Part shown: in pieces, positions 1 through 11,816 of the stretch | Layout: the number at the start of each line of letters is the position of its first letter | How positions within the stretch are numbered: the stretch's first letter is position 1 | DNA from: Tetrahymena elliotti 4EA | Lineage: Eukaryota; Ciliophora; Oligohymenophorea; Hymenostomatida; Tetrahymenidae | Assembly: GCA_000231825.2 (NCBI GenBank) | Contig: JH720307.1 | Span: 1,264,880 to 1,328,879, forward strand | DNA length: 64,000 bases | Reading direction: 5' to 3' | Translations under genes and position numbers: made by a program | Notes under the pieces: model-generated | What the model was told of the DNA's origin: nothing | The model's input: the letters and a program-made list of their open reading frames with translations, nothing else | Databases searched by the model: none

Positions 1-3000
1 ATAAAATACAGAGAAATCTTAAAGGAATTTAGATGGAGAAATCAGCAAAATTACTAGCAGGAAATCTAAAAATTAAGCAGCATCTGAAAGATTTTTGCTT
101 TAGCAGATATCTAGTTTTAGAAGTTCTCATCATTCACCATTAAATGATAGAGCTATTTATTAATAGTCAAATGAAAATATTAAAAAAATCCCAGGTACTT
201 TTGAGTCACTAAATGAAATAGGGTAAAGACTTAAACTGCAGTACCATGGAAAAGCAAGTACTCCTTAAAGCGGGAGTGCAAAATCTTCTAAAAATTCAAC
301 TCACTCAAATTTTTAACAAAAGAGCAATTAAAATATTGCTTTTTTTTCTGCTCAAAGCTAATAACATAGAGATAGCATTCAGAATAACTAAGAGTAAAAT
401 AGAAAGAGTGCATAAACTCCTAAACTAAAAGTCAGTGTAAATCAAAATTTTAGTCTACTTCAATCTCCTCAAACTTCAAGATTTAATTAAACTTATGTAA
501 AAGAATCATCAGATTCAATTAAGATTAATGCATAAAAATTGAATAATCATTAAAATTTGCATATTGATCTCAAATTTTTGGCAGAAAACTCAGCTTCTTA
601 AATTGCGAGCTAAAATGGACAAAAAGAGAAAAAAGTGGATTTATCAAAATAGAATTGGGGTAGACCAATAACAGAAGAAAAATAAAGGTTTATGTCTGTA
701 GATTAGCATAATGCAAATGATATCTTATTTGAAAACAAAAAAGATGATGAAAAATTACTTAAAAAAACCGTTCCTTTGTTTAACAAAAACTTTTTAGGGA
801 TACAACTAGCATTAAATAATAAAACATGCCTTAAAAGTTTGTTAGTCTCCTAAAATAAATCAAATGATAATAAAAAGGAGGATTTTCAAAGCTATTCAAA
901 AAATTATAGAAGCTAAAAATTATAAAACTTAATTTTTGATAGTACTTTACAAGAACATATGCCCAACTAAATCACTAAAAAAATTCTTGGAGGAGTTTTA
1001 AACAGCTAAAGAGATTCTCCTTTCCACTCTAGCTAATCAGCTAATTCGCCTTCATATTCTGAGGCTTTTTTTAAAAATATTGGATCAAAAACTGCTAAGT
1101 TTAGCTTAAACGATAGACTAGAAAATCGTGCTCATATTAATTTAGGAGGATTTTCAACTACTACTCATAGATTTTATAACTAAAAGAGTGATTAAAATAT
1201 GAACAATAAGTGGAAGTACAATTAAAATATTGAAGATAAAAATATAGCTAATTCTTGTTCATAAAGAAGTTCCCATTTTAATGACATGATAAATAATCGC
1301 TCAAATAATTAAATATATCTCTAAAATAATTCTAGCAGCTATAAATAGCTATCTTCTAATTTAGGTTTAAAATTATCTACTCCTTTTCTTCCATCATCAA
1401 ATAATATCTCAAGAAGATCTTCTCACAATATAGTTAATATAAACTAATTTGATGAAGATGACACATTATAAAGAAAAAATAGTTTACAGAGAATTTCAAT
1501 CAAAGTACCAAGTGATAATAAATTAGATAAACAATAACAATCTATGAAAATAACATCTCTTGTTTTATAAAATATTGATCATCAAGGAAATGAACATGAT
1601 ACTTCATTTGAATAGCAAGGTTAAATTAAATTTACTAAAATATCTGAAGAAAACGACAATTTACTAAACAATGAAAATTTTCCTAACAAATTAAAAGATA
1701 TTATTCTTGAGTAAAAAAAGAGATCTAGCTCTAGTTATCAATAATTTTTGTAATAATAAATTTCAAAACAAATAGGAATAGATTTAAAGAATTGTATGCC
1801 TAAAAAAATAAAGATAGATAAACTTAGAAAATAAAGCAGTAGTTATGATCACAGAGGATAAAAGCTATTTAGTAAAGTTTAAATTTAAGTTTGTTTTGAA
1901 GAAATTTAAAAATAAATAACTTAAAAAATATCAGATGATTATAATTATAAATTAATGATTAATGAAATGTCTTTGAATTCTGAATAGTTTTTAGAACGAC
2001 TTTTAATTTTCATTTCATATTGTTTAAATTAAAATTTAACTAATTCATCATAGAGTGTTCCCAAGTTGCATAAGTAGGTGCAATAAAAATCTCAATTAAC
2101 AGTTGAAACTTAAATGACAAGTCCTCGTCAATAATATAAAATTTAAGAAAATAAGTTACAAGATTAATTAGAATTAAATAACTTTCTCCAAAGAACTAAA
2201 ATAAAATCTAATGGAGTATTTAGACTTTCAACATCTTCTTAATAAACATTAAAGAATATATTCAGTGATTTAGCAATTCCTTTTTAGTTCTAACAAATGA
2301 TTATTGAAGATATTATTGAAATATTTAAATAGAGAGTTTAAGACAGTAATGCTTTGCAAATATTTTAAGACCATCTTAAGAAAGGCATTTAGACTATCTT
2401 AATACCCAAGTTGATTATTTAAGAAATAGGAGGAAAGCTAAATACTAAAAGAATATTTATTTAAGTATTTGAACACTTAGAAGATTCTTATTTTGTTACC
2501 AAATAAAATTACATTTTAGATAGCATTTCTGGTAAAAAATAAGATGATAACAATTTAAATTTATTTAAAACAAATGAAAGCCTTGCAATTGACTTTCTTA
2601 TTTCTCTAATCAATAACGAAATAAGATCATTCGATAATGAAAAAAGCCTAATTTAATTTTCTTAATTACACTTTTTCTTTTTCAAACTTGCAATACAAAA
2701 TGTGTGCTAAAGATAGGGACTAACATACAAATAGACATACTAGCTTTTAGAAAGAATTGAATTAAATAGGGAAACTCTATGCAGCTCTGATTACAATTAG
2801 ATAACTATTAGTGATTTTGCTTAAAAGAGATAACTTGCTAGTTAGCTGCTTCATTAAAATTTTACAAACCAATTTATTATAAACTCTGACGAAAATAACA
2901 TTACCAATAGTTTTATTTTGTTGGAAAGCATTATAGATTTTATCAATAGTAAGATAAAATGCTAACAGTTTATATATCTTATACTAAAGAAATTTAAGCC

Positions 3001-3724
3001 TGAAGCAGTTAAAAATGGGTTATTGATTAACTTATATGAATTTGCTAAAGAGAACATTTTCCCTAAAGGCTTGAAATAAAGTTAAGAAGAAACCTTAAAT
3101 CATCCTTTATTATTGTAATTCAAAAGAAAAATTCAATTCATCTAAGATGAAAACATATCAGCTATCTCTCCTTCAAAACTGTGGCCTTTAGAACAAAAAG
3201 ATAATTTGTGGTAAGAAATGATTAAAAAGATAAAAAGTTCCTCTCAAAATAACACATTATCATACATAAAAGATTCTAAATAAATTGCATAATTTAGTGA
3301 GTCTAAAGATTTACAGTAAAATAAAAATTAGGAAAGCAGTATAAAGTAATTTTAAAAGTATCTAAACAGCTTAAATATAAATGCTCAAGAAGAATTATAA
3401 TCTTCTAGATAAACCAAAAATTTCTCAGATCAAGAGACTGAAGTAATGAATTCTGATGCAAGATAATAATCCTTAACAGTAAATTCACACAATGTTTTCA
3501 ACAGCAGCAGCTTGAGTTTTTTAAAATATATTTATGACTTTGCTTTTTCCTTTTTCGATATATTTTCTGCTACTGATATTGAAGCAGCCAAGCGCTTTTA
3601 TTAAGTGGATTACCATCTTTTTGATTACTGGATGAATCTTATAAAAAGTGATATCTAGTATCCCTAACAGCAGATAGTGAATGAATAAATTTCTTATCTC
3701 AAAAAATACTCATTGCTATATTGA
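1..3724 (+). CDS. Large low-complexity protein, 5' partial, unknown function
   Basis: One uninterrupted ciliate-code reading frame enters the window from upstream and ends at a TGA at 3722-3724, giving about 1240 visible residues without an intron. The first two thirds are rich in Ser, Asn, Lys and Gln and look disordered. From about 2220 onward the protein becomes more helical and hydrophobic, and it ends in an aromatic stretch around YDFAFSFFDIF followed by YHLFDYWMNLI. I recognise no catalytic motif or known domain. The C-terminal part could be a folded helical domain of a ciliate-specific family. Glutamine is mostly TAA or TAG, so a standard-code caller sees only fragments. The start codon lies outside the window. 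I am confident it is coding, and not confident of any function. Confidence 0.85.
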
Positions 3725-4326
3725 ATTTAATTAATTAATTAATTTTAATTATAAATAATATTTACTTTAATTTCTATTTTTTTAAAAATATTCTAAACAA
3801 TTTTTTTATACCTTTCTAACATTACTCATAAAAATTAAAATGGTAATTACAAATAAAATTTAAATTAGAAGTTGTTTGAATCCAAAATAAAATTTTTGAG
3901 CATACTTTCCAGTCAATCTTTTGTTAGAGGAAACTCATTAATTTTATTTTAGTCAGCTTTTCAAATTAAAATTTGTTAAATAAAAAATAAAATAAAATGG
4001 AAAAATCTTTTGTCTTTAAGAGATTGTAAAATTAGTTTTAATTATGTTTTAATTCATTTAATAGAAAAATTAAATTATTCTTGGTATTTTGAGTTATTCG
4101 ATATTTAATAATTATTTTTAATACAACATAATTAATTTAAGTGATGAAAATAAAATTAAAAACAATCTGAAATTTATAAATGTATAAAGATATCTACTTT
4201 AAGAAATTATTTACAAATTAACCCATGAAAAAGAAGATTTTAGTATAATTTTAATTAGTTTTATTTTGATAAATCAGCAATATTTTTAATTAGGTTTGAG
4301 TTTTCTAATTATTTAGATTTTTTTTT
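3725..4326. other. Convergent intergenic spacer
   Basis: AT-rich DNA between two genes that end toward each other. It begins with a TTAA tandem run just after the upstream stop. I see no gene, RNA or notable structure here; it should carry both 3' UTRs. Confidence 0.6.
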
Positions 4327-6551
4327 TCAATTTATATTAATTCCCCTTCTCTTTAATTCTTCAATAAGCTCTTCTGATGGATTTTAATTATTGAAGCTTT
4401 TCTGATATAAGTTATTTCTTGAATTTGAGATACTTGGATTCTTTCTATAACTTTTTTGAAATATTTATTTTTAATATTGCAAACATAAAATAAAATTTTA
4501 TTTACCTTGTTGATGTATTTAGGCAAGAATAACCACTAATTGAATTTTCTTTATTACTTTGAGATCTAGATTGTAATTGTTTGCTGAACTATTACTGTTT
4601 TTGAATGGAATTCATATGACTGCTTTGGGAGCAATTTAAGTCTTTCATTTTTAGTACTCCATCTTTAGCAGTTATTTAAGAATTATCAGAATATACTTAT
4701 TCTTATTAGCTAGTTAAATGACTTGATTTAAGTGATGTACTACCAGAACCCTGATAATCAATTAAAATTGCACTGTTAGAATCTCTTCTTGATATAGAAT
4801 GATTTAAATTATTATTATTATTACTGTTTTAGTAACGTTAGCTAGATTTTATATTTTATGTAATGAAATTTGAATTATCTTGTAGAAAACTCTTATTTTA
4901 AGAAGAATTATTATTTAAGTTAATAGAGTTATTAATGGATGTTGAAAGATCTTAATATGATCCTCTTTCTCTTAGTTTTTCACGGCTAAAGCTTCTCCTT
5001 GATTTCTAAATTGATTACTTTGTTAAATGCATTTTCTTCTAAAAATCTTATATTTTTTAAAGCACTTTTATATCGTCTATCTCTGATTAATAAGCAAAAG
5101 GATCTTCTACTTTATAAATATTTGATGCATCTACATTCTCTATATTTTAGTAGCTTTCAATTTCACTAAAACCCCTAGTAGGAACTAAATTATCTCCAGT
5201 TTTTAAAATATTTCTGCTGTTTACCCTGTTGGTTCTACTTTCAGTTACCTCCTAAAATAAAATTTAACAAAATAATTTAAAAATAATTCATGAAAGTTTG
5301 TTACTTTTTTTAAATTAGTAAAATCATCTTAGAGTGATTTGATTTATTAATCTTATTTTTACATCTCTTAGAATATATAACTAAATTGGCTAGAATACTC
5401 TTATTCAATATTTGCTTTTACCTTTTAATAAACAGCATTTTCTATTTTTGAAATAATTTCATTTTCTATTAAATTTAATTCATTTTATCTCATGTTTGTT
5501 TGGCCTATTCAAATTAAAATAAAAATTATCATTTTTTTGGCTATTTTTTGAATAAAAGCATACATTAGTTGATTTATTAGTTTAGTTACTAATTCTAAAA
5601 AACTCTATTATTTAAAATCTAATTCACTTGGTACATTTCACTGTTATTCTTTTCATTTGATTTCATAGTTTAGAAAGTTGGATAAGTTCTGTTGTCTTCC
5701 ATCATTGTATTTGAGAAATTATTTACAGAAAATTTATTTGTATCATTTTCAATAGTCTATTGCTATTAAATCCCATAAATAAATGATTCAGAGTTTATAT
5801 TAGTGGGGCTATAGTTTGATTAAGATAATAAAAAATTTCCATTGGTATAGGTTTATGGGCAAGTGCTGATGTTTGTTGGCTTTGAATTTAAACTTTTTCT
5901 ACAAAAATTTTCCATAGAATTTGATTTAATATCATTGAAGTTCTGCTGATCATTATCACCAATTTTATAAAATCTACTTTCCTAAATTATTTCTTCAGTG
6001 TATTAAATGATATTTTAGTTTTATTTTATTATTTCAATTTTTTAAGCTAAAATATCCCTCAGTAACCCACATATATTTTATGAGTGTTCTATTTCTTCAA
6101 AAACTTTATTCAAACCCAGTTATCTATTATTGGCTAAAAGCTAATTAGCTCTAAGACTGTAAAACATTTTAGTTGTAAGTGTGTTATTTTCAGAAATATC
6201 AAATTTATTGGATTCCAAACTTAAGATATCACAGTTAAATAATAGAGCATCTTCAAATTTAGAAATCTATTTCAATAAAAATATTTATTATTTAAAACAA
6301 AAATTTATTTTAATTTATTTACAGTATTTATTTCATCATTTTAAATTTCAAAGTCAATTGCTAATTCTTACAAATTTCTACTCTTTTCTAGCACTTCTAA
6401 TATAAATAATTTATGAATCTATCCTATTTTTATTCCACTCATTCTTAATCTTTTTATTTTATCACTTTGGATTATTCCTCTTAGCAAACACTCAACAGAC
6501 TATAAACTATAAGGATTTTCTGAAATATCTACATTTTCTAAGCTATTTTCT
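4327..6551 (-). CDS. LRR plus coiled-coil protein, 5' end unresolved
   Basis: Minus-strand gene; visible exons are 6551..6323, 6266..5564, 5504..5305, 5251..4506 and 4444..4327, with GT...AG introns of about 53 to 61 nt. The first exons carry leucine-rich-repeat-like text (for example LENVDISENPYS and RNLQELAIDFEI), in the style of ribonuclease-inhibitor or ciliate LRR proteins. They are followed by a Ser/Asn-rich region, a probable coiled coil in the 5305-5504 exon (IENEIISKIENAVYQ), and a long disordered tail ending RRGININ before TGA at 4329-4327. The first exon starts in mid-codon after an acceptor at 6552-6553, so at least one more exon lies upstream (above 6553), which I could not place. 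An in-frame ATG sits inside the first visible exon, but the LRR text runs through it. Function unknown; probably a protein-interaction scaffold. Confidence 0.75.
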
Positions 6552-7082
6552 CTAATTAAAAAATACAATTAAAATCAGAAATTCTAAAATTTCTTTAAAT
6601 ATTTTATAAAAATATGCCCTCAAGTAAATTTTAAATTGGAAACAAGAAAATTAAAATTAAAAATTGTATTTTTTTCTATAAATGTCTTCATTCTTATTCT
6701 TATGTTATTTTTTGTAATTTTTATCAATAAAGAACAAAATTAAAATAAGAAATCTTAATTTTTCTAAAAATATAATGTTTTTATTTTGTTCTGGAGTTAA
6801 TAAAATAAATCAAATTTCAAACTCTTATTCTAAGAAAAATGATTCATGAATTAAAATAGATTTATTTAAAAAAAATAAATTAAGTAAAATTACTATGTGA
6901 ATAGTTCAGTGGCTATAAAATCTTTTTCTATTAAATTCTTTTTTATGTTAATAGTTTGTATTAATTTATGATTTTAAAGGCTCTTAAATAACAACTCTGC
7001 TCCAAAATCAGTAATCCTTGTTATAAATAAATTATGTTTAATGATATATTCAGTTTTCTTTATACTTTACTTATTATATGAA
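6552..7082. other. AT-rich region, likely holding missing 5' exon of the minus-strand LRR gene
   Basis: The first visible exon of the neighbouring minus-strand gene begins in mid-codon, so one or more 5' exons and the promoter should be here. The DNA has open frames on both strands by chance, and I could not choose a convincing exon. Confidence 0.4.
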
Positions 7083-7372
7083 ATGTCTAACTCATTTAAA
7101 GATTTATTTTCTTTCAGCCAAAGTGAAAGGGCTATAGCCCCTTAATCGTCGATCAAACAATTTGTGAGTATTAGCTCCTAAAATATATTATTTTATCCTA
7201 ATCCCCATATAAGAGTAGAAATATGATCTGTGGATAAATTCTGGTTTCTAATTTACAACTAAAGAAAGTTTTTAAAGTTACAACTCAAAATATAACTAGT
7301 TCCTAGTATGAGTTGATCTAATTTTCCCTTTTTATTAGAGTTTTTATGTTATTAGAATTAATAATGTACTGA
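7083..7372 (+). CDS. Putative small two-exon gene, 79 aa, unknown
   Basis: ATG at 7083 opens a frame of 27 codons with base composition clearly less AT-rich than its surroundings. It meets a textbook donor GTGAGT at 7164 and an acceptor AAG ending at 7213. The joined frame continues to TGA at 7370-7372 and gives 79 residues beginning MSNSFKDLFSFSQSER and ending with a hydrophobic stretch. The exon sum is divisible by three. I do not recognise the product. With TGA as the only stop, open frames of this size occur often by chance, so the support is composition plus the good donor. It may instead be part of a longer gene with further exons to about 7500. Confidence 0.4.
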
Positions 7373-10300
7373 TTTAGCAATTATATATTTACAGAATCTT
7401 CTTTTGACTGAATGAGTACTAAAGAAGAGTTCTTATCAAGAATAGAAATATGTTATTAGCAAATACTAATATTATTTTCACTACAAAAATCCTAATTTTT
7501 AAAATATTTTATTATTATTATTTGGAAAATTTGATGTTTAATTTACTAAATACTTTTGCTTTTATTCAATCATTCTTAACTTTCTAATGTTAATTTTAAC
7601 GTTAAAAACTCAAATTCGTATATTTTTCTATTAAAAATTAGCTTATCATAATTAAAAAATCTGTATCTGTTAATTTTTGTAAAAAATAATCAAAAAAGAT
7701 ATTCTTCAATCTTTAAAATTGATGTCAAACAAATTTAAATGCTTAAAATATTTTTTTTAAATGTTTTTATTAATTTAATCAAATTTAATATTTATTAATT
7801 TATGATAGAAATTTCTAAAATTGATTTTATTTACTTAATCTCGACATGTTTTAAAAAAGTTATTCAATTAGTTAGGATTTAGAAAAGAAGAGATGAAGAT
7901 ATTTTTCAAAATTTAGTTATTTTATATTCTTCTATTACAAATAATTAAAAAAAATAAGAAAAATATCTATTAATAGCATGAATTATTAATTGTCATGTGC
8001 AATAAATAGAGTTTTTACTTAATACTATTTTTTTAGTTAATTTATATAGTATATTTTCATTATTAATAATGTAAGATTAAAAATAGAAAAATCATTTATG
8101 GATATCTTAAAACTTAAAAACTAAGATAGAAAAATAATATCTATCAATTACAAAAAAATAGATTGTTTCTTGATATTTTACAAAACGTTATTGTTAGATA
8201 CCTATTTGAAACTCAATTTGTAATATTTATCCATAAAAATTGTGTACATAAATCTTAAAAATCAGTTAATTCTATGCATTTTTAAAACTGAAAATCAAAT
8301 ATCTCTAAATTAAAATATTTGTTAAGTATTTTTTTTGCTCAAGTTTTTAAACTCAAAAAAAAATATCATAAAAAAGATGCAATTTTATAATTTTAATAAA
8401 TTATTATTTAAAATTCAACTTTTTTATAATATTTTGTAAATACATTTTTATTAAAAGAGATATTGATTGTCATTTTATGAAAAATGAAAGTAAATTTTTG
8501 TCAATAGCTTGCTTTTATCTTCATTAACAAAAATACAGCGTAATACCTGCCAAATTGTCAAAAGAATATCTGATTTTTTCATATTAAGATCTAAAGTCTG
8601 ACGAAATAATTCATAAATTTTATGAATTAAATTTGTTTGAGACTTGAAAGGTAAAATACGGTATTTTACTGATTTAAAAAAATTAAAAAAAACTATAAAA
8701 ATAAAAAATGTAATTACTATTTAAATAAAAAAGAGTTATTTTTGATTATCAAAAGAATAAAACTTTCCAACTTAAAATGAGTTAATTTTAAAGGTATTAT
8801 AATTAATATTAGTTTATTAAGTATTATCAATGATTTTAAATATTTTTTCATAAATCAATAATAATCTTTTAAGGTAAATTATGTCATGAATTTTGTTAAT
8901 TTGTGAATGATTCATTGATAAATTGATTGTTTTTTAATAGTTTTATATAAATCTTCAAATCAGAATGTAATTTAAATAATGGTAATAAATGATATTTACT
9001 TTGGTCTACAAACAAACAACAAATACTTGAATGATGTTCAATCAAGTAATAGTTGCTAGGATTAATAAAATTATAAAAGAAAATTTGTGAAAATATCTTT
9101 ATTCAATTAGTTAATTATAAATAATTTAGCTATCTATTAGTATCAATATAGATGATAAATCAACCATTTAAAAGTTATTTATGGAAGATTAATTGAAGTT
9201 AATCAAAATAAGAATCAGTAATCTACTAGATTTAAAAAATTTATGATTATTAGTTCATCAAAAATAATTATTTAAATTTTGTAGGGAGAGGGTGTTTTTT
9301 CAACTTTTTAAGAAAAGTGCAAAATGTACTCCATTTCTTTTTAGTTTTTTGAAAGGTGTTGAGTATTGGTTTTTCTACTGGATTTGGTAGTATAATTATA
9401 AATTGAGAAAATACAATTTAGATTAAATATAATTTGTCTATATATTGATATTGTTTTTTGATATAAAATCAAAGATAAATATTCAAATCTTATCAAGTAC
9501 AAACTCATACTATTTTTCCTAAATAAATTACTGGCAAATATTTGTTTTTTGATAGCAATTTTACACAAATATTAGGATTTGCAAGCAATTATTCTAAAAT
9601 AATTAGAAAAAATGACTTCTCTCTATCAACCAATTTTTCTTTACAGTTTTCAACATGTACTAGTACCTAGTAATAGTAATATGTTACTAGGCTAATATTT
9701 TTATTTATATTGTGAATGCGTTTAAATCAAATAATTTTATCTATCACAAATAAATGAAGAAGATTTTAAGGTTTGTCTATTATCCTACGTTATTAGTCAT
9801 GATACAGAAAGAACAAAATTGTTTGCTCAGAAAATTACGTTAAATTATTCTTGGTAAGGAAAGATTCTTTAGTAATAATGAAGTAAATAAATTTTAATAC
9901 TTGTAATTAATATGAATTTCAAATTATTATTTAACAAATTTGTTCTTCTCCAGTAAAAATGAGTTTTAATAGTTTCTTAATGAGCAAAATAATTAATTAG
10001 CACTAAGAATTAATTGACCTGAAATAAAATAGACTGGCTTAATTGAGAAATTTTAAAAAACAAATCAATTTTTTTAATTGTAAAGTGGGGGGTGGCATTC
10101 ATGTAAAATTTAATTAAGGTAAAGTCACTGGAAAATTAAATTTTGGTTCTTTTTATATCCAACTATAAAATTCCTACCTCTGAAGGCTTGATCATTCAAG
10201 CGAGTTAAAGATAGTGCTGGTGAATTGATGTCTATTATTTAAATAGTGTAAATTGATAATTTCATTAATTGAATATATCGGGATTATACAAAGGACAATA

Positions 10301-10760
10301 TTTATGGGAAGTCTTGCGCTTGTGTTAATTGCGTAAGAAAAATAGAAGCATTCAAAAATGGATGAAAGAAATGATTGAAATTGTTTAGAAAATAGAAGAA
10401 ATGAAGATTTAATTGGATAATTAATAAAAATAAATAAATATTAAGAAAATTTATTAATCCTTCTTTTCTTCTTTGAATAATTAATTTCGTCAGCAATTAT
10501 AGCTTATTCAATTTATTGATTGGATAAAATAAAAAAGAAAATTAAATTATAATTTTTTACTTAAAAAGTGAGCTGGATAAGCTAAAAAATTAATAATCAA
10601 TTAATCAAATAAAAATCAATAACACTCCAAAAAAAACTCACACTCAAAACAAAGTTGTCACCAATCAAGCTAATAACTCAATAATAAAAAAATGAATTAA
10701 TCCAACTATTAAACTAATTTCTATCTCTCACCCAACATCTCTAGAAAAAATACTCATGAA
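7373..10760. other. Long AT-rich spacer without a supported gene
   Basis: About 3.4 kb of very AT-rich sequence with many homopolymer runs. Two pockets are somewhat less AT-rich (about 9280-9400 and 10080-10340). Both hold open frames of roughly 90 to 105 codons in the ciliate code, but neither shows a family signature. A short inverted repeat (GCTTGA/TCAAGC with a 4-nt loop) lies near 10185-10200. No tRNA or snRNA fold was recognised by eye. Confidence 0.5.
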
Positions 10761-11816
10761 ATGTCTACCAGATACAGTGCCATTAATCCTGTGTAATAAT
10801 CTTAATTTATGGAAGAAGATCAAATGTAAAATATCATATCATCTACTTCAAATTATAATTTCAACCCTGCATAGTCCCTCAATCCTTGCTCTACTAATGA
10901 ATTGATTAGCTAAATTCAAAGAGCTAACAAATCTGTATGTTAAATGACTAATGACTTAAGAAATTTCAATGACTCTATTCGTAAGAGAACTGGCTTAGAA
11001 GATACAAGAAAATCCACTTACTCTCTTTATTAAAATTCAGTCTCTCCCATCTCTAACTGCAATGTGAATGCTACTAACTTCGACTACTCTTTCCCTTCTC
11101 CTGCCTAAAAAACTTCTAGATCTTACACTTCACATGCCAACTATGCCAATGAAATCCCAATTTCTGTTTCTCAAAATTTAAATGCTCCCCTTAGATCATC
11201 TCAATACGTCGAAAACTTAAGAAAGTCAAGCAATAACTTAAAGTAATCAGTTGCTCCTGATACTAATCTTCGTGTTTCTTCTTATCATGATGGAAATAAA
11301 ACAATTATTAATTTCCCTTTTATGAGCTACTCCCAAGTCAATCAAGATAAAGAAATAGCTGATACCAGAGTAAATTACAAATCAACTATTGAAATTCCCA
11401 GATAAAAGAAAGAAGAAGAAGATAATATGACCAGAAGATATTATGTCAAGCACGAAGACCTTGAATATGAAGAATTCGAAGATTTTGAAAACCCCTCTAA
11501 TAACTACAAAAAAATTAGATATCCCTACACTTCCAACTGGTAAACTATCTACTAAGCTCCTGAGTTTATTCAAAGCCTTATTGACTTACAAAAGAATCGT
11601 ACTGAAGCTCATGAAACATAACAAAGCTAACAATTGGTCCCTAACTAATAGACTGTTTAATAGCAAGAAGCTGTTAAATATTCCAACTACTTACCTAAGT
11701 AATCATTTAACTTTTTAGATGACACCTAATACAGATCTTGTGTTGATACTAACAACACTCTTTCTGGTTCATATATTTCCACCAGTGCTAATAACATCCC
11801 CTTCAGCTATTACTGA
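10761..11816 (+). CDS. Orphan Ser/Asn/Tyr-rich protein, 351 aa, unusual codon use
   Basis: Single exon from ATG 10761 to TGA 11814-11816; no in-frame TGA within. The protein starts MSTRYSAINPVQQSQF, is rich in Ser, Asn, Tyr and Gln, has a charged acidic patch near residues 220 to 245 (HEDLEYEEFEDFE), and ends in NIPFSYY. I recognise no domain, signal peptide or membrane segment. Codon use is strikingly different from its neighbours, with many C-ending codons (TCC, ACC, AAC, TAC, CCC, GTC). In ciliates this preferred-codon bias marks highly expressed genes. It is therefore probably an abundant structural or cortical protein, but that is inference. The ATG at 10756 is out of frame. Confidence 0.85.

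Noticed and set aside
9341..9568. 75-codon minus-strand ORF, and an overlapping plus-strand open frame of about 90 codons
   Set aside because: Open frames of this length are expected often when the DNA is about 80 percent A/T and TGA is the only stop. No motif, splice logic or composition support.
10183..10201. Hairpin GCTTGA/TCAAGC considered as an RNA gene or terminator
   Set aside because: Six-base stem with no flanking structure or conserved features; likely chance.
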